Shown here in pieces: positions 25,603 to 32,897 of a stretch of DNA of 35,141 nt (its first letter is position 1; every line of letters starts with the position of its first letter). Under the pieces are notes generated by a model that was not told where the DNA came from, searched no databases, and saw nothing but the letters and a program-made list of their open reading frames with translations. The position numbers and the translations under genes are program-made. This DNA comes from Zetaproteobacteria bacterium (GTDB taxonomy: Bacteria; Pseudomonadota; Zetaproteobacteria; Mariprofundales; Mariprofundaceae), in assembly GCA_003696795.1 (NCBI GenBank), contig RFFT01000036.1, positions 69,128 through 104,268 of the forward strand, in the 5' to 3' direction.

Positions 25603-26079
25603 CTAGCGCGCAATCGTGTTCGTGCGCTTGATTTTCTCCTGCAGCTGGATAAAGCCGTACAGCAACGCCTCGGCCGTCGGAGGACACCCCGGCACGTAGA
25701 TGTCCACCGGCACGATACGGTCGCAGCCTCGCGTCACCGAATAGGAATAGTGGTAATAGCCGCCACCATTGGCGCAGGAGCCCATCGAAATCACCCACCG
25801 CGGCTCGGCCATCTGGTCATAAACCTTGCGCAGCGCCGGCGCCATCTTGTTGCACAGCGTGCCGGCCACCACCATCACGTCCGACTGCCGGGGGGAGGGC
25901 CGGAACACGATGCCAAAGCGGTCGAGATCATAGCGCGAGGCGCCCGCATGCATCATCTCCACCGCGCAACAGGCCAGCCCGAAGGTCATCGGCCACAGCG
26001 AACCCGCGCGCGCGCCGTTGATCAGCTTGTCCGCGGTGGTGGTAATGAATCCCTTTTCCAGTATCCCCTCTATTCCCAT
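25603..26079 (-). CDS. nuoB: NADH-quinone oxidoreductase subunit B
   Basis: Subunit binding the terminal [4Fe-4S] cluster N2, which passes electrons to quinone. The 158-residue protein has all four ligands: the tandem Cys in [10 protein letters not shown], the Cys in MGSCANGGG and that in [14 protein letters not shown]. The length matches the beta-type protein and is shorter than E. coli NuoB (220). The ATG at 26079 lies inside the end of nuoA (10-nt overlap). Confidence 0.97.
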   Translation of the reverse strand: MGIEGILEKGFITTTADKLINGARAGSLWPMTFGLACCAVEMMHAGASRYDLDRFGIVFRPSPRQSDVMVVAGTLCNKMAPALRKVYDQMAEPRWVISMGSCANGGGYYHYSYSVTRGCDRIVPVDIYVPGCPPTAEALLYGFIQLQEKIKRTNTIAR

Positions 26080-26441
26080 TGCAAGGCCCCCTTCTTCCAG
26101 GCATAGACGTACCCGACCAGCAAGATCACCAGAAACAGCATCATCTCGACAAAACCGAACAGACCGATCTGATCGAGAACGATCGCCCAGGGAAACAGAA
26201 ACGCGCTCTCCACATCGAAAACCACAAACAGAATGGCGACCAGGTAAAAGCGCACATCGATCTGCATGCGCGCATCCTCAAACGCCTCGAACCCGCACTC
26301 GTAAGCAGACAACTTCTCCGCATCGGGGCGCTGCTCGGCGAGCAGGTATGTCAAGACGAGCGGGGCCACCCCCATCAACAGCGCGATGACGATAAATATG
26401 ATGATCGGAGCGTATTCGCTGGCCAGATAAGCTGCACCCAT
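26070..26441 (-). CDS. nuoA: NADH-quinone oxidoreductase subunit A
   Basis: Small membrane subunit with three TM helices and the conserved loop [37 protein letters not shown] near the quinone site. I start at the ATG at 26441 (123 residues) because AGGAGG lies 5 nt upstream and this fits the usual ~120-residue length. An ATG 27 nt earlier (26468) with a weaker AAGG site would add nine residues. It is the first gene of the operon and overlaps nuoB by 10 nt. Confidence 0.95.
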   Translation of the reverse strand: MGAAYLASEYAPIIIFIVIALLMGVAPLVLTYLLAEQRPDAEKLSAYECGFEAFEDARMQIDVRFYLVAILFVVFDVESAFLFPWAIVLDQIGLFGFVEMMLFLVILLVGYVYAWKKGALQWE

Positions 26442-26492
26442 CAACCCCTCCTGCTTGATTACAGCCATGCCCTTCCCCGTGGCAGGGTGTGC

Positions 26493-26521
26493 TTGCTACC
26501 ACCGCAAACGCCCGAGGTCAA
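26493..26521 (-). promoter_or_regulatory. Candidate nuo operon promoter
   Basis: On the minus strand TTGACC (26521-26516) and TAGCAA (26498-26493) are 17 nt apart. The -35 is good (5 of 6) and the -10 weak (3 of 6), which would suit an activator-dependent promoter. The start would lie about 45 nt upstream of the nuoA ATG. Confidence 0.4.
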
Positions 26522-26538
26522 GCCGATCACCATCGGCT
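26521..26538. promoter_or_regulatory. Operator-like dyad at the nuo promoter
   Basis: AGCCGATCACCATCGGCT is a perfect 7-bp inverted repeat with a 4-nt centre. Its centre lies about 43 nt upstream of the predicted nuo transcription start and it touches the -35 hexamer, the position used by class II activators. The binding protein is unknown, and it could instead be a chance dyad. Confidence 0.45.
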
Positions 26539-26627
26539 CCCATCCCGCTTCGGGGCGCGCACGCCACCCATTTTTTCTTGGATATCATACACTTGCCTCG
26601 CAATACCCGAATCCGCGCGCGGCCTCG

Positions 26628-26656
26628 CCTCAAGCAACAAAAGCCTTGGGGTTTTT
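26628..26656 (+). terminator. Hairpin plus T tract, possible terminator or attenuator
   Basis: CCTCAAG pairs with CTTGGGG (7 bp, one G-U) around a 10-nt loop and is followed by TTTTT on the plus strand. There is no plus-strand gene upstream, so it could end a short RNA or attenuate a leader of the ATPase gene. It is a modest hairpin. Confidence 0.35.
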
Positions 26657-26746
26657 CAGTTTTACGCTTCACATTTCTTGACCCGCGCGTATAGTCCAAG
26701 CCCCGAAGAAAAATAGGGAATTGCACGGGACTTAAGGATGATAGAC

Positions 26747-26764
26747 ATGGCATGTCCGCAATGA
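26747..26764 (+). CDS. Possible 5-codon leader mini-ORF
   Basis: ATGGCATGTCCGCAATGA encodes Met-Ala-Cys-Pro-Gln. It has the best-placed ribosome binding site in the region, AAGGA at 26734-26738 with 8 nt spacing. Its TGA overlaps the internal ATG of the ATPase gene (26761) as ATGA, as expected for translational coupling. It is too short to prove from sequence. Confidence 0.3.
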   Translation: MACPQ

Positions 26765-27693
26765 GCCCGCCACCGCGCATATGGGCCGTGGCCGGCGGCA
26801 AGGGCGGCGTGGGCAAAAGCATTACCGCCGCCAGCCTGGGCCTTGCGCTTGCGCGCGAGGGCAAGCGCGTTGCGCTCATCGACCTCGATCTGGGCGGAGC
26901 CAATCTACACACCTGCCTTGGCCTGCCGCCATCGGCAACCCTGTTTGACTTCCTGAACCAACACGAAAGCGATATCAACGCCTTTGTGACCGCAACCCGC
27001 ATGCCGCGCATCGGCCTGATCAGCAGCGCCACTCAGTCCCTGGACATCGTATCGCTAAAGCATTTCCAGAAGCAGCGCATTCTCCGCAACCTCAAACACA
27101 TTGCCGCCGACTACGTCATCCTCGATCTGGGCGCGGGCTGCGATCTGAACACCTTGGATTTCTTTCTCGCCGCCGAACGCGGCATCATCGTCGTCACCCC
27201 TGACCCCACCTCGATCGAAAACGCCTACCGGTTTCTCAAAAGCGCGCTGGTCAGACGCATGCGCGAATTGCCGCCCGCCGCGCGCGCCGCCATCAACGAA
27301 CTTCTGCTCGCCCGCCGCAAGCAGGGCGCGCCGGCGCTGGAAAGTTTCGCCGCGCTGCTGGAACGCGTGCGCCGGCAACAACCCTCGCTTGGCGACACTC
27401 TGGCTGCGACATTGACCCGACAGCGCATCCATCTGCTCGTCAATCAGGTGCACGAACCGGCGGATATCGAACTTGGCCATGCCATGAGCCTTGCCGGACG
27501 GCGCTATTTTGCGCAGGCGCTGGAATACCTCGGCCACTTGCATTACGATCGGCAGGTGGGGGAGGCATTGCGGCGCAAGCAACCGTTGCTCGAAATCGCG
27601 CCAACATCACGAGCCGCTATTCAGTTCGTGCGCCTTGCGCGGACGCTGCTCAACCAGGAACAACCCCGAGGTGCCATCGATGAACGTGCCTGA
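26752..27693 (+). CDS. MinD/ParA-family P-loop ATPase (FlhG-like)
   Basis: Deviant-Walker-A ATPase of the MinD/ParA/FlhG superfamily, 313 residues. The signature GGKGGVGKS spans residues 15-23, with both the deviant and the P-loop Lys. DLDLGGANLH (44-53) carries the conserved Asp, and VILDLGAG (122-129) is the Walker B/switch region. TPDPTSIENAYRFLKSAL is typical of a MinD/FlhG-like subgroup known from deltaproteobacteria. The N-terminus lacks the DQAxxLR helix by which true FlhG activates FlhF, and no flagellar gene is nearby. The middle (170-230) is Arg/Ala-rich and helical. The ATG at 26752 has no well-spaced ribosome binding site; an in-frame ATG at 26761 overlaps the stop of a 5-codon mini-ORF. 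The role is probably spatial organisation; the cargo is unknown. Confidence 0.88.
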   Translation: MSAMSPPPRIWAVAGGKGGVGKSITAASLGLALAREGKRVALIDLDLGGANLHTCLGLPPSATLFDFLNQHESDINAFVTATRMPRIGLISSATQSLDIVSLKHFQKQRILRNLKHIAADYVILDLGAGCDLNTLDFFLAAERGIIVVTPDPTSIENAYRFLKSALVRRMRELPPAARAAINELLLARRKQGAPALESFAALLERVRRQQPSLGDTLAATLTRQRIHLLVNQVHEPADIELGHAMSLAGRRYFAQALEYLGHLHYDRQVGEALRRKQPLLEIAPTSRAAIQFVRLARTLLNQEQPRGAIDERA

Positions 27694-27901
27694 CGAAATG
27701 CATGAGCATTACGAAATCCTGGGCATCGACCCAACCGCCAAGCGGGCCAACATCATCCTCGCCTATCGGCGCGCCAAACAAACCTTTGCCGAGGACTCGC
27801 TGGCCATTTACGCGCTGTTCAGCGAGCAGGAACGACAGCGCATGCTGGCGCGCATCGAGGAAGCGTATGCGGCGCTCTCCCGCGCCAGTTCAACTCTCTA
27901 G
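27680..27901 (+). CDS. Small J-domain-like protein lacking the HPD motif
   Basis: The 73-residue protein starts at ATG 27680, with GAGGTG 7 nt upstream and a 14-nt overlap with the end of the ATPase gene, so the two are co-translated. EHYEILGIDPTAKRANIILAYRRAKQTF resembles helices I and II of a DnaJ J-domain. The DnaK-stimulating HPD loop is absent, replaced by AEDSLAIYALFSEQERQ, and a helix-III-like RMLARIEEAYAALSRA follows. Similar J-like segments occur at the N-terminus of larger helix-turn-helix proteins encoded next to the same ATPase family in deltaproteobacteria (from memory). Here only the J-like part exists. Without HPD it is unlikely to be a DnaK co-chaperone; it is more likely a partner of the ATPase. 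Confidence 0.72.
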   Translation: MNVPDEMHEHYEILGIDPTAKRANIILAYRRAKQTFAEDSLAIYALFSEQERQRMLARIEEAYAALSRASSTL

Positions 27902-28527
27902 TCTGAGAACCAGTCGTCGGCGCGGCGGCGATTCTCGTCCATCGCCCGTTGCACGCGCGCACGCGCTTGATCCAGCGCCTCATCCGCCGCCACGAACACC
28001 GGCTCCCCGAACACAAACACCCCGGACGTAAACGGCTGCGGAATATAAAACCGGTCCCATGATTTCACCCGCCAGGCGCGACGGGTGGCATAACAGACCG
28101 GCACAATCGGCAAGCCGGTCGCGCGCGCCAGATACACGACGCCATCCTTGACCACCTCGCGCGGTCCGCGCGGCCCGTCCGGCGTGATGCCGAGGAAGCA
28201 TCGCTCCCGCCGCGCCGCCCGAATCATGCGCAACAACGCCCGCGTACCGCCACGGGTGGACGAGCCGCGCAACACGGGAATATCCAGCAAGCGCATGGTA
28301 TCGGCGATCAAGCCGCCGTCGCGATGTTCCGAGATCAGCATGTATCCCGGCCATTTTCCACCGCAGGTGATGCGCGGCATCATCAACAGCCGGGCATGCC
28401 AGAAGGCATAGATGCACGGCGCACTTTCTCCGGGACGAAACGCGGGCCCGACCACCTGCCAGCGGATGGTGTGCAACAGGAAGCGGTAAACACCTGCGAT
28501 CGCGTAGGGAATGATCCGTTCAAGCAT
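27898..28527 (-). CDS. DUF374 lysophospholipid acyltransferase-like protein
   Basis: The 209-residue protein belongs to the PlsC/LpxL-like acyltransferase superfamily, DUF374 subgroup. An N-terminal hydrophobic segment (IIPYAIAGVYRFLL) suggests membrane attachment. YAFWHARLLMMP, SEHRDGGLIADTM (the HxxxxD catalytic-type motif in modified form), GSSTRGGTRALL and ITPDGPRGPREVVKDGVVYLA are the subgroup landmarks. The start is ATG 28527, which overlaps msbA by 8 nt; a longer frame inside msbA is not homologous. It probably acylates a lipid A or phospholipid precursor, as suggested by its coupling to msbA, but the substrate is not known. Its TAG stop shares CTAG with the stop of the convergent J-like gene. 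Confidence 0.85.
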   Translation of the reverse strand: MLERIIPYAIAGVYRFLLHTIRWQVVGPAFRPGESAPCIYAFWHARLLMMPRITCGGKWPGYMLISEHRDGGLIADTMRLLDIPVLRGSSTRGGTRALLRMIRAARRERCFLGITPDGPRGPREVVKDGVVYLARATGLPIVPVCYATRRAWRVKSWDRFYIPQPFTSGVFVFGEPVFVAADEALDQARARVQRAMDENRRRADDWFSD

Positions 28528-30259
28528 GCTGCTGCTCGAATTGCATTCGATACAGCTCCGCATACAGCCCGCCCTGCGCAAGCAACGCTTCATGCGTGCC
28601 CTGTTGCACGATGCGCCCCTCGTCGAGCACGACGATACGATCGGCATGGCGAATCGTGGACAAACGGTGCGCGATCACGATCACCGTGCGCCCGCGCATC
28701 AAGCGATCGATGGCCTGCTGTACCAGCCGCTCGGACTCGGTATCCAGCGCGCTGGTCGCCTCGTCGAGAATCAGGATCGGCGCATCCTTGAGCAGGGCGC
28801 GCGCCAACGACAACCGCTGCCGCTGACCGCCGGACAAGATCACCCCGCGCTCGCCCACCAGGGTGTCGTAGCCTTGCGGCAAGCGCTCGATGAACACATC
28901 CGCATTGGCAGCGCGCGCGACCTGCCGCACCCGTTCCGGATCGATATCCCGATGCCCGTAGGCGATATTGTTCAGGATCGTATCATTGAACAGGATCACC
29001 TCCTGGGTGACCAACGCCATGTTCGCGCGCAACGAAGCCTGGGTCACCTCGCGCACATCGAACCCGTCGATTGCGATCCGGCCCGCGCTTACATCCATGA
29101 AGCGCGGAATCAGGTTGACCAGCGAGCTCTTGCCCGCGCCACTGCGCCCCACCAGCGCAACCACCTCCCCTGCCTTCACCGTCAACGACACATCGCTCAA
29201 CACATCCCGCTGCGCATCGGGATAACGCAGCGACACATGCTCAAAACAAATGCGATCATGAAACGGAGGCAATTCAACGGCGTCCGGGCGATCGGTCACG
29301 TCCACCGGTTGGTCAAGGATCTCGAACACCCGCTCGGCTGCGGCAAGCCCCTGTTGGATTTCATTGTTTGCGCGACTCAGGCGCTTGACCGGCTCATACA
29401 GCATCAGTGCCGCGGCAAGAAAGGAGATCAGGGTGCCCGGTGTTGTCTCGCCGGCCGCCACGCGCAGTCCGCCATAGAGCAGTACCCCCGCAATACCGAA
29501 ACCCGCCAATAGTTCCATGATCGGAAACGACAACGCATGCACGCGGAACGCCTTGAGCTGATGGTCGAGAAACTCGCGTGTCAGGCGCCGGAACCGGCCC
29601 CGCTCGTAATCCTCCATGCCGAATGCCTTGACCACCCGGATGCCGGCCACGGTTTCCTCCATCAAGCTGGTCATCGCGCCCATCGACACCTGCCCGTCAA
29701 GGGTCGCGCGGCGCATACGGCGCCCAAAGCGCACGATCGGATAGACCACCGCCGGAAACACGAGCATCGCAATCAGGGCCAGCGTCCAGTCCTGCATGAA
29801 GATCACACCGACCAAAAACACAATCGAGATCGCGTCGCGCATCATTGCGGTCACCGCGGTACTCACCGCCGACTGCACCAGGGTCACGTCATAACTGATA
29901 CGCGCAAGCAGCTCCCCGGTCTTGCGATGCGCGAAAAAAGCCAACGACTGCTCGATCAGGTGCCCATACAGCAAATTCCGCAAATCGTAGATCACGCGCT
30001 GCCCGATATAGCCCATCAGATAGGCTTGCCCGTAGTAGGCCACGCCCTTGATACAGTAAAGCGCAATGATGAACGCCGGAATCAGAAAGATCATGCGCCG
30101 ACTGCTGCCGTTCAGCGCCTCGTCCAGCGCCGGCTTCAAGGCCCAGGCGAGCGCCGCGGTGCATCCGGCAAGCACGATCATGCAGACAATCGCCAGCAAC
30201 AAGCGTGCGCGATAGGGGCGTAAAAAGCCAAGCAGGCGCCGATAAACCTTGAGATTCAC
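28520..30259 (-). CDS. msbA: Lipid A export ATP-binding/permease protein MsbA
   Basis: Homodimeric ABC exporter that flips core-lipid A across the inner membrane. The 579-residue half-transporter (E. coli 582) has an N-terminal six-helix TM domain (about 20-300). An ABC domain follows with Walker A GRSGAGKSS (371-379), the Q loop in LVTQEVILFNDTI, the signature LSGGQRQR, Walker B ILILDEATSALD and the switch His in IAHRLS. All catalytic residues look intact. The start overlaps the amiC stop by 4 nt (ATGA), and the end overlaps the DUF374 acyltransferase by 8 nt. A general lipid or drug exporter of the same family is possible, but the length and neighbourhood favour MsbA. Confidence 0.92.
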   Translation of the reverse strand: MNLKVYRRLLGFLRPYRARLLLAIVCMIVLAGCTAALAWALKPALDEALNGSSRRMIFLIPAFIIALYCIKGVAYYGQAYLMGYIGQRVIYDLRNLLYGHLIEQSLAFFAHRKTGELLARISYDVTLVQSAVSTAVTAMMRDAISIVFLVGVIFMQDWTLALIAMLVFPAVVYPIVRFGRRMRRATLDGQVSMGAMTSLMEETVAGIRVVKAFGMEDYERGRFRRLTREFLDHQLKAFRVHALSFPIMELLAGFGIAGVLLYGGLRVAAGETTPGTLISFLAAALMLYEPVKRLSRANNEIQQGLAAAERVFEILDQPVDVTDRPDAVELPPFHDRICFEHVSLRYPDAQRDVLSDVSLTVKAGEVVALVGRSGAGKSSLVNLIPRFMDVSAGRIAIDGFDVREVTQASLRANMALVTQEVILFNDTILNNIAYGHRDIDPERVRQVARAANADVFIERLPQGYDTLVGERGVILSGGQRQRLSLARALLKDAPILILDEATSALDTESERLVQQAIDRLMRGRTVIVIAHRLSTIRHADRIVVLDEGRIVQQGTHEALLAQGGLYAELYRMQFEQQHA

Positions 30260-31437
30260 AACACGCCGCCGCGCACATCCGCCTCGGCACGCTGCGCGCC
30301 AAGCCGTCCCATCTGGGCAAAGAAGGCCCGACTCGCATCGAACAATGCCGAGGCAAGCTTCGCCTGATGCCGGGGGCTGCGCAACTTGCGTTCACGCACC
30401 GGATTGGAAATGTAATCGAGCTCAACCAGCACGCTCGGAATTTCCAGGGCGCCCAGCACGACAAAACGCGCCCGCTTGGGATGGGCGTACTTGACCGGTC
30501 CAACCCGACGCAACCGATCAAGCATCTTTTCGGCCAGAATCTGGGACGAATTCAGCGCATCGCGCCGGAACATATCGCCAAGAATCCTGCTTACCACCGG
30601 ATCGTCCACCTCGTCCTCCAGCGCCACCCCGGCAACCGCGTCGGCCGCGTTCTCCTTCGCCGCCAACGCGCGCGCCGCCTTGTCCACTGTGGCACCCCGC
30701 TCGGACAAGGTATACACGCTGCAACCCCGAACATGCCGCGCGCGCACCGAATCGGCATGGATGCTGATCATCATGTCCGCATGCGCCGCGCGCGCCAGGC
30801 GCACGCGTTTTTTCAACGGCACGAAATAATCGCCCTTGCGTATCAGTACCGCATGCATGCCCGGCTGCCGATCAATCAGCCGGGCGAGCTTCTTGGCCAC
30901 GGCGAGGGTCACCGTCTTCTCCTTGAGTCCATGGGGGCCAATGGCGCCCGGATCCTCACCGCCATGTCCCGCATCGACCGCGACCACAATATCGCGGCTG
31001 CGCTTCTTGTTGGACGCCGCTATGGCCGCCTGTCGCTCGACTTCCGGGCGCAGCAAATCGAGCACCAACCGATACGGCTTGCCGTGCATCGGCTTGAGCA
31101 AAAACGTGCGCGGTCGCACCTGTTCCTTGACATCAATGACCAGCCGCAGCTGACCCGCCGCAGGCACACCTGAACGGATGCGGCGAATCACCGGGTCCGG
31201 CAGCTTCAGCTTGCCGATTCGCGCACGCAACCGCGCATGTTCAACATCCAGCACCACCCGTTCCGGCTGATGCAAGCGAAACACGTGATAGTTCACCGCG
31301 CCTGACAAGTCGAGCACCAGGCGCGAATGATCCGGCGCCGTCCACAACCTGAGGTCCTTGATCTCGACAGTCTTCGCCTGCGCGGACGCCGACCACGCCA
31401 CGATCAACAGCCAGGTGAAAACATACAGCAACCTCAT
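30256..31437 (-). CDS. amiC: N-acetylmuramoyl-L-alanine amidase AmiC/AmiB-type
   Basis: Periplasmic zinc amidase that cleaves septal peptidoglycan to separate daughter cells. From ATG 31437 it has 393 residues: a signal peptide (MRLLYVFTWLLIVAWSASAQA), an AMIN domain for septum targeting (about 22-125), then an Amidase_3 catalytic domain (from about 150). Zinc ligands are in VDAGHGGEDPG (His), the Glu of GLKEKTV and the His of SIHADS; the catalytic Glu is in SVLVELDYISNP. AAGGA lies 9 nt upstream. An ATG at 31482 overlapping the def stop would add 15 residues before the signal peptide and cannot be excluded. The EnvC-like gene at the left edge is a possible activator. Confidence 0.92.
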   Translation of the reverse strand: MRLLYVFTWLLIVAWSASAQAKTVEIKDLRLWTAPDHSRLVLDLSGAVNYHVFRLHQPERVVLDVEHARLRARIGKLKLPDPVIRRIRSGVPAAGQLRLVIDVKEQVRPRTFLLKPMHGKPYRLVLDLLRPEVERQAAIAASNKKRSRDIVVAVDAGHGGEDPGAIGPHGLKEKTVTLAVAKKLARLIDRQPGMHAVLIRKGDYFVPLKKRVRLARAAHADMMISIHADSVRARHVRGCSVYTLSERGATVDKAARALAAKENAADAVAGVALEDEVDDPVVSRILGDMFRRDALNSSQILAEKMLDRLRRVGPVKYAHPKRARFVVLGALEIPSVLVELDYISNPVRERKLRSPRHQAKLASALFDASRAFFAQMGRLGAQRAEADVRGGVL

Positions 31438-31481
31438 CCCGATCAATCCTTGCCCGATGCAACCTGTTTGCAAGACCGACA

Positions 31482-31976
31482 TCAGCCGGGCAAACGGCGC
31501 ACAAGATCACGCATGCTTCGTACGCGGTCGATGAACAGCACCCCGTCAAGATGGTCGATCTCATGTTGCACGACCCTGGCCTCGAAGCCCTTGCAACAGA
31601 GGGTTTGGGAACGGCCTCGCTCGTCCTGGAACGCCACTTCGATGCTGGTCGCACGCGGCACGGTCGCCACCCAGTCCGGCACGGACAGACAGCCCTCGCG
31701 CCCCCATGCCTCCCCCTCGCCGGCAACGATGCGCGGATTAATCATCGTCAACGCCCCATGGTGCGCGCACGGACGGCGCGCCCGTCGACAATCGACCAAC
31801 ACGATCCGCCTTGCCAGCCCGAGCTGCGGTGCCGCGATACCAACCGCCCCGGGCCCGTCCCCCAACGCCCGGCGCAGCAGTGCAACCTGATCGGCAAGGG
31901 TTGCGTCGAAACAGGCCACAGGCTCGCTTTTCCGGCGCAGGCGGGGATCGGGATAGGTCAGAATCTCAAAGCACAT
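31482..31976 (-). CDS. def: Peptide deformylase
   Basis: Metalloenzyme that removes the formyl group from nascent chains at the ribosome. From ATG 31976 it has 164 residues (E. coli 169), starting with the family sequence FEILTYPDPRLRRKSEPV. All three motifs are present: GAVGIAAPQ (motif 1), EGCLS with the metal-binding Cys (motif 2) and HEIDHLDG with two His and the catalytic Glu (motif 3). The gene overlaps the gcvR-like gene by 11 nt. Def is more often found with fmt; here it sits between an ACT-domain regulator and amiC, so it may be a second deformylase of this genome. Confidence 0.95.
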   Translation of the reverse strand: MCFEILTYPDPRLRRKSEPVACFDATLADQVALLRRALGDGPGAVGIAAPQLGLARRIVLVDCRRARRPCAHHGALTMINPRIVAGEGEAWGREGCLSVPDWVATVPRATSIEVAFQDERGRSQTLCCKGFEARVVQHEIDHLDGVLFIDRVRSMRDLVRRLPG

Positions 31977-32490
31977 CCGTATCCAGGCGGTGCACCTCGA
32001 TATCCACCCCCAGTTTCTCGGAGGCCGCGGCCAGCGCACGACGCAGCGTATCCACCTTCGCGCCGGCATGTGCCTCCAGCACCATCAGATAGACATCGCG
32101 ACCACGCAGTTGGGTGGATAGATCGACAATGGAAACGTCATGTTCGGCAAGCACCCGCGACACCTCATAGACAATTCCCATCCGATCGCCCCCATGGACG
32201 GTAATCACGCAATCCGGCTCCAGCCCCTCAACCGCCACCTCGTCCTCGCTCAGCGGCTGCGCCTGAATGGTAAGTCCGCTGCGCTGCTCAAGCTCGGCCA
32301 ATGCCGCGTTCAAGTCGACCAGGCTCACCTTGCGCGGCAGACGCACGATGAGCATCATCGTGAAGCGGCCACGCAACGCGGTCATCGACGAATCCTCAAT
32401 ATTGGCCTCAAGATGCAGCATGGCCTCCGCGACATCGCGCACAATACCCGCACGGTCGCGGCCGGAAATGGACAACAGGGCATGACTCAT
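31966..32490 (-). CDS. ACT-domain protein, GcvR-like
   Basis: The 174-residue protein consists of two ACT domains (about 4-75 and 92-165), each beginning with the GRDRAGIV- or GGDRMGIV-type loop that binds amino acids. E. coli GcvR (190 residues) has the same architecture; it modulates GcvA and small RNAs in response to glycine. ATG 32490 has a strong AAGGAGGAG site. It lies 61 nt after iscA and overlaps def by 11 nt. No gcv gene and no glycine riboswitch are in the window, so the regulated target is unclear. Confidence 0.83.
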   Translation of the reverse strand: MSHALLSISGRDRAGIVRDVAEAMLHLEANIEDSSMTALRGRFTMMLIVRLPRKVSLVDLNAALAELEQRSGLTIQAQPLSEDEVAVEGLEPDCVITVHGGDRMGIVYEVSRVLAEHDVSIVDLSTQLRGRDVYLMVLEAHAGAKVDTLRRALAAASEKLGVDIEVHRLDTDVL

Positions 32491-32551
32491 GGCTCTCCTC
32501 CTTGTCGCCCAAGTCTGAACAGGGGAACGGGAATAGGAAAGGGCGAAGCGC

Positions 32552-32884
32552 CTAATCGACCGTAAAGGACAGACCGCAGCCGCATTCGCCGGTCTTGTTG
32601 GGATTGTCGTACACAAAGGCCGCGGAAAGAAGATCGCGCTGGAAATCGATACGCAACCCCTTGAGCGCGCGCGCATAGTCGGCGCGGTCGATATACAGCG
32701 TGCCCGGTTCCAACTGCACGCAAAGATCGTCCGCCGCCGGCGCATCGACGAAATCGAGCACATATTCATAGCCCGAACAGCCCGCCCGCCGCAAGCTCAG
32801 GCGCAAGGACGCGTGTCCATGTTCGCGCAGCAACTGCTGCATGCGCGCCCGTGCCGCGTCGGTCAGCGTGATATCCACATCCAT
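32552..32884 (-). CDS. iscA: A-type iron-sulfur carrier (IscA/ErpA family)
   Basis: Carrier that receives an Fe-S cluster and passes it to apo-proteins. The 110-residue protein has the three invariant cysteines: Cys in RRAGCSGYEYVLDF (about 36) and the pair in GECGCGLSFTV at the C-terminus. The N-terminus DITLTDAARARMQQLL is family-typical. The gene is 13 nt after iscS. IscA and ErpA cannot be separated with certainty by eye; the operon position favours IscA. Confidence 0.9.
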   Translation of the reverse strand: MDVDITLTDAARARMQQLLREHGHASLRLSLRRAGCSGYEYVLDFVDAPAADDLCVQLEPGTLYIDRADYARALKGLRIDFQRDLLSAAFVYDNPNKTGECGCGLSFTVD

Positions 32885-32897
32885 CCTATTCCTCCGC

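Larger units (their letters stand above)
26442..26751. other. Divergent intergenic region between nuoA and the ParA-like gene
   Basis: About 310 nt with no convincing gene. From nuoA outward it holds the nuo ribosome binding site, a candidate nuo promoter (26493-26521), a perfect dyad (26521-26538), an AT-rich patch around 26570-26590, and a hairpin followed by five T on the plus strand (26628-26656). Then come a possible plus-strand -10 TATAGT near 26691 and an AAGGA site at 26734-26738. A minus-strand reading frame runs through here into the ATPase gene but looks like a shadow. Confidence 0.7.

Noticed and set aside
26442-26751. tRNA-Leu or secG upstream of nuo
   Set aside because: Many gammaproteobacteria have them there, but no tRNA arm sequence (GGTTCGA-type) or SecG-like frame is present here.
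26496-27032. Minus-strand frame of 178 codons over the nuoA-ATPase region
   Set aside because: Half of it is antisense to the conserved ATPase N-terminus and the rest lies in the promoter region; no motif is visible.
27491-27679. N-terminal extension of the J-like gene
   Set aside because: This part overlaps the ATPase gene in another frame; the ATG at 27680 has a good ribosome binding site and begins the J-like homology.
32491-32551. Glycine riboswitch or terminator between iscA and the gcvR-like gene
   Set aside because: Only 61 nt with no stable hairpin or T tract and no glycine aptamer features.
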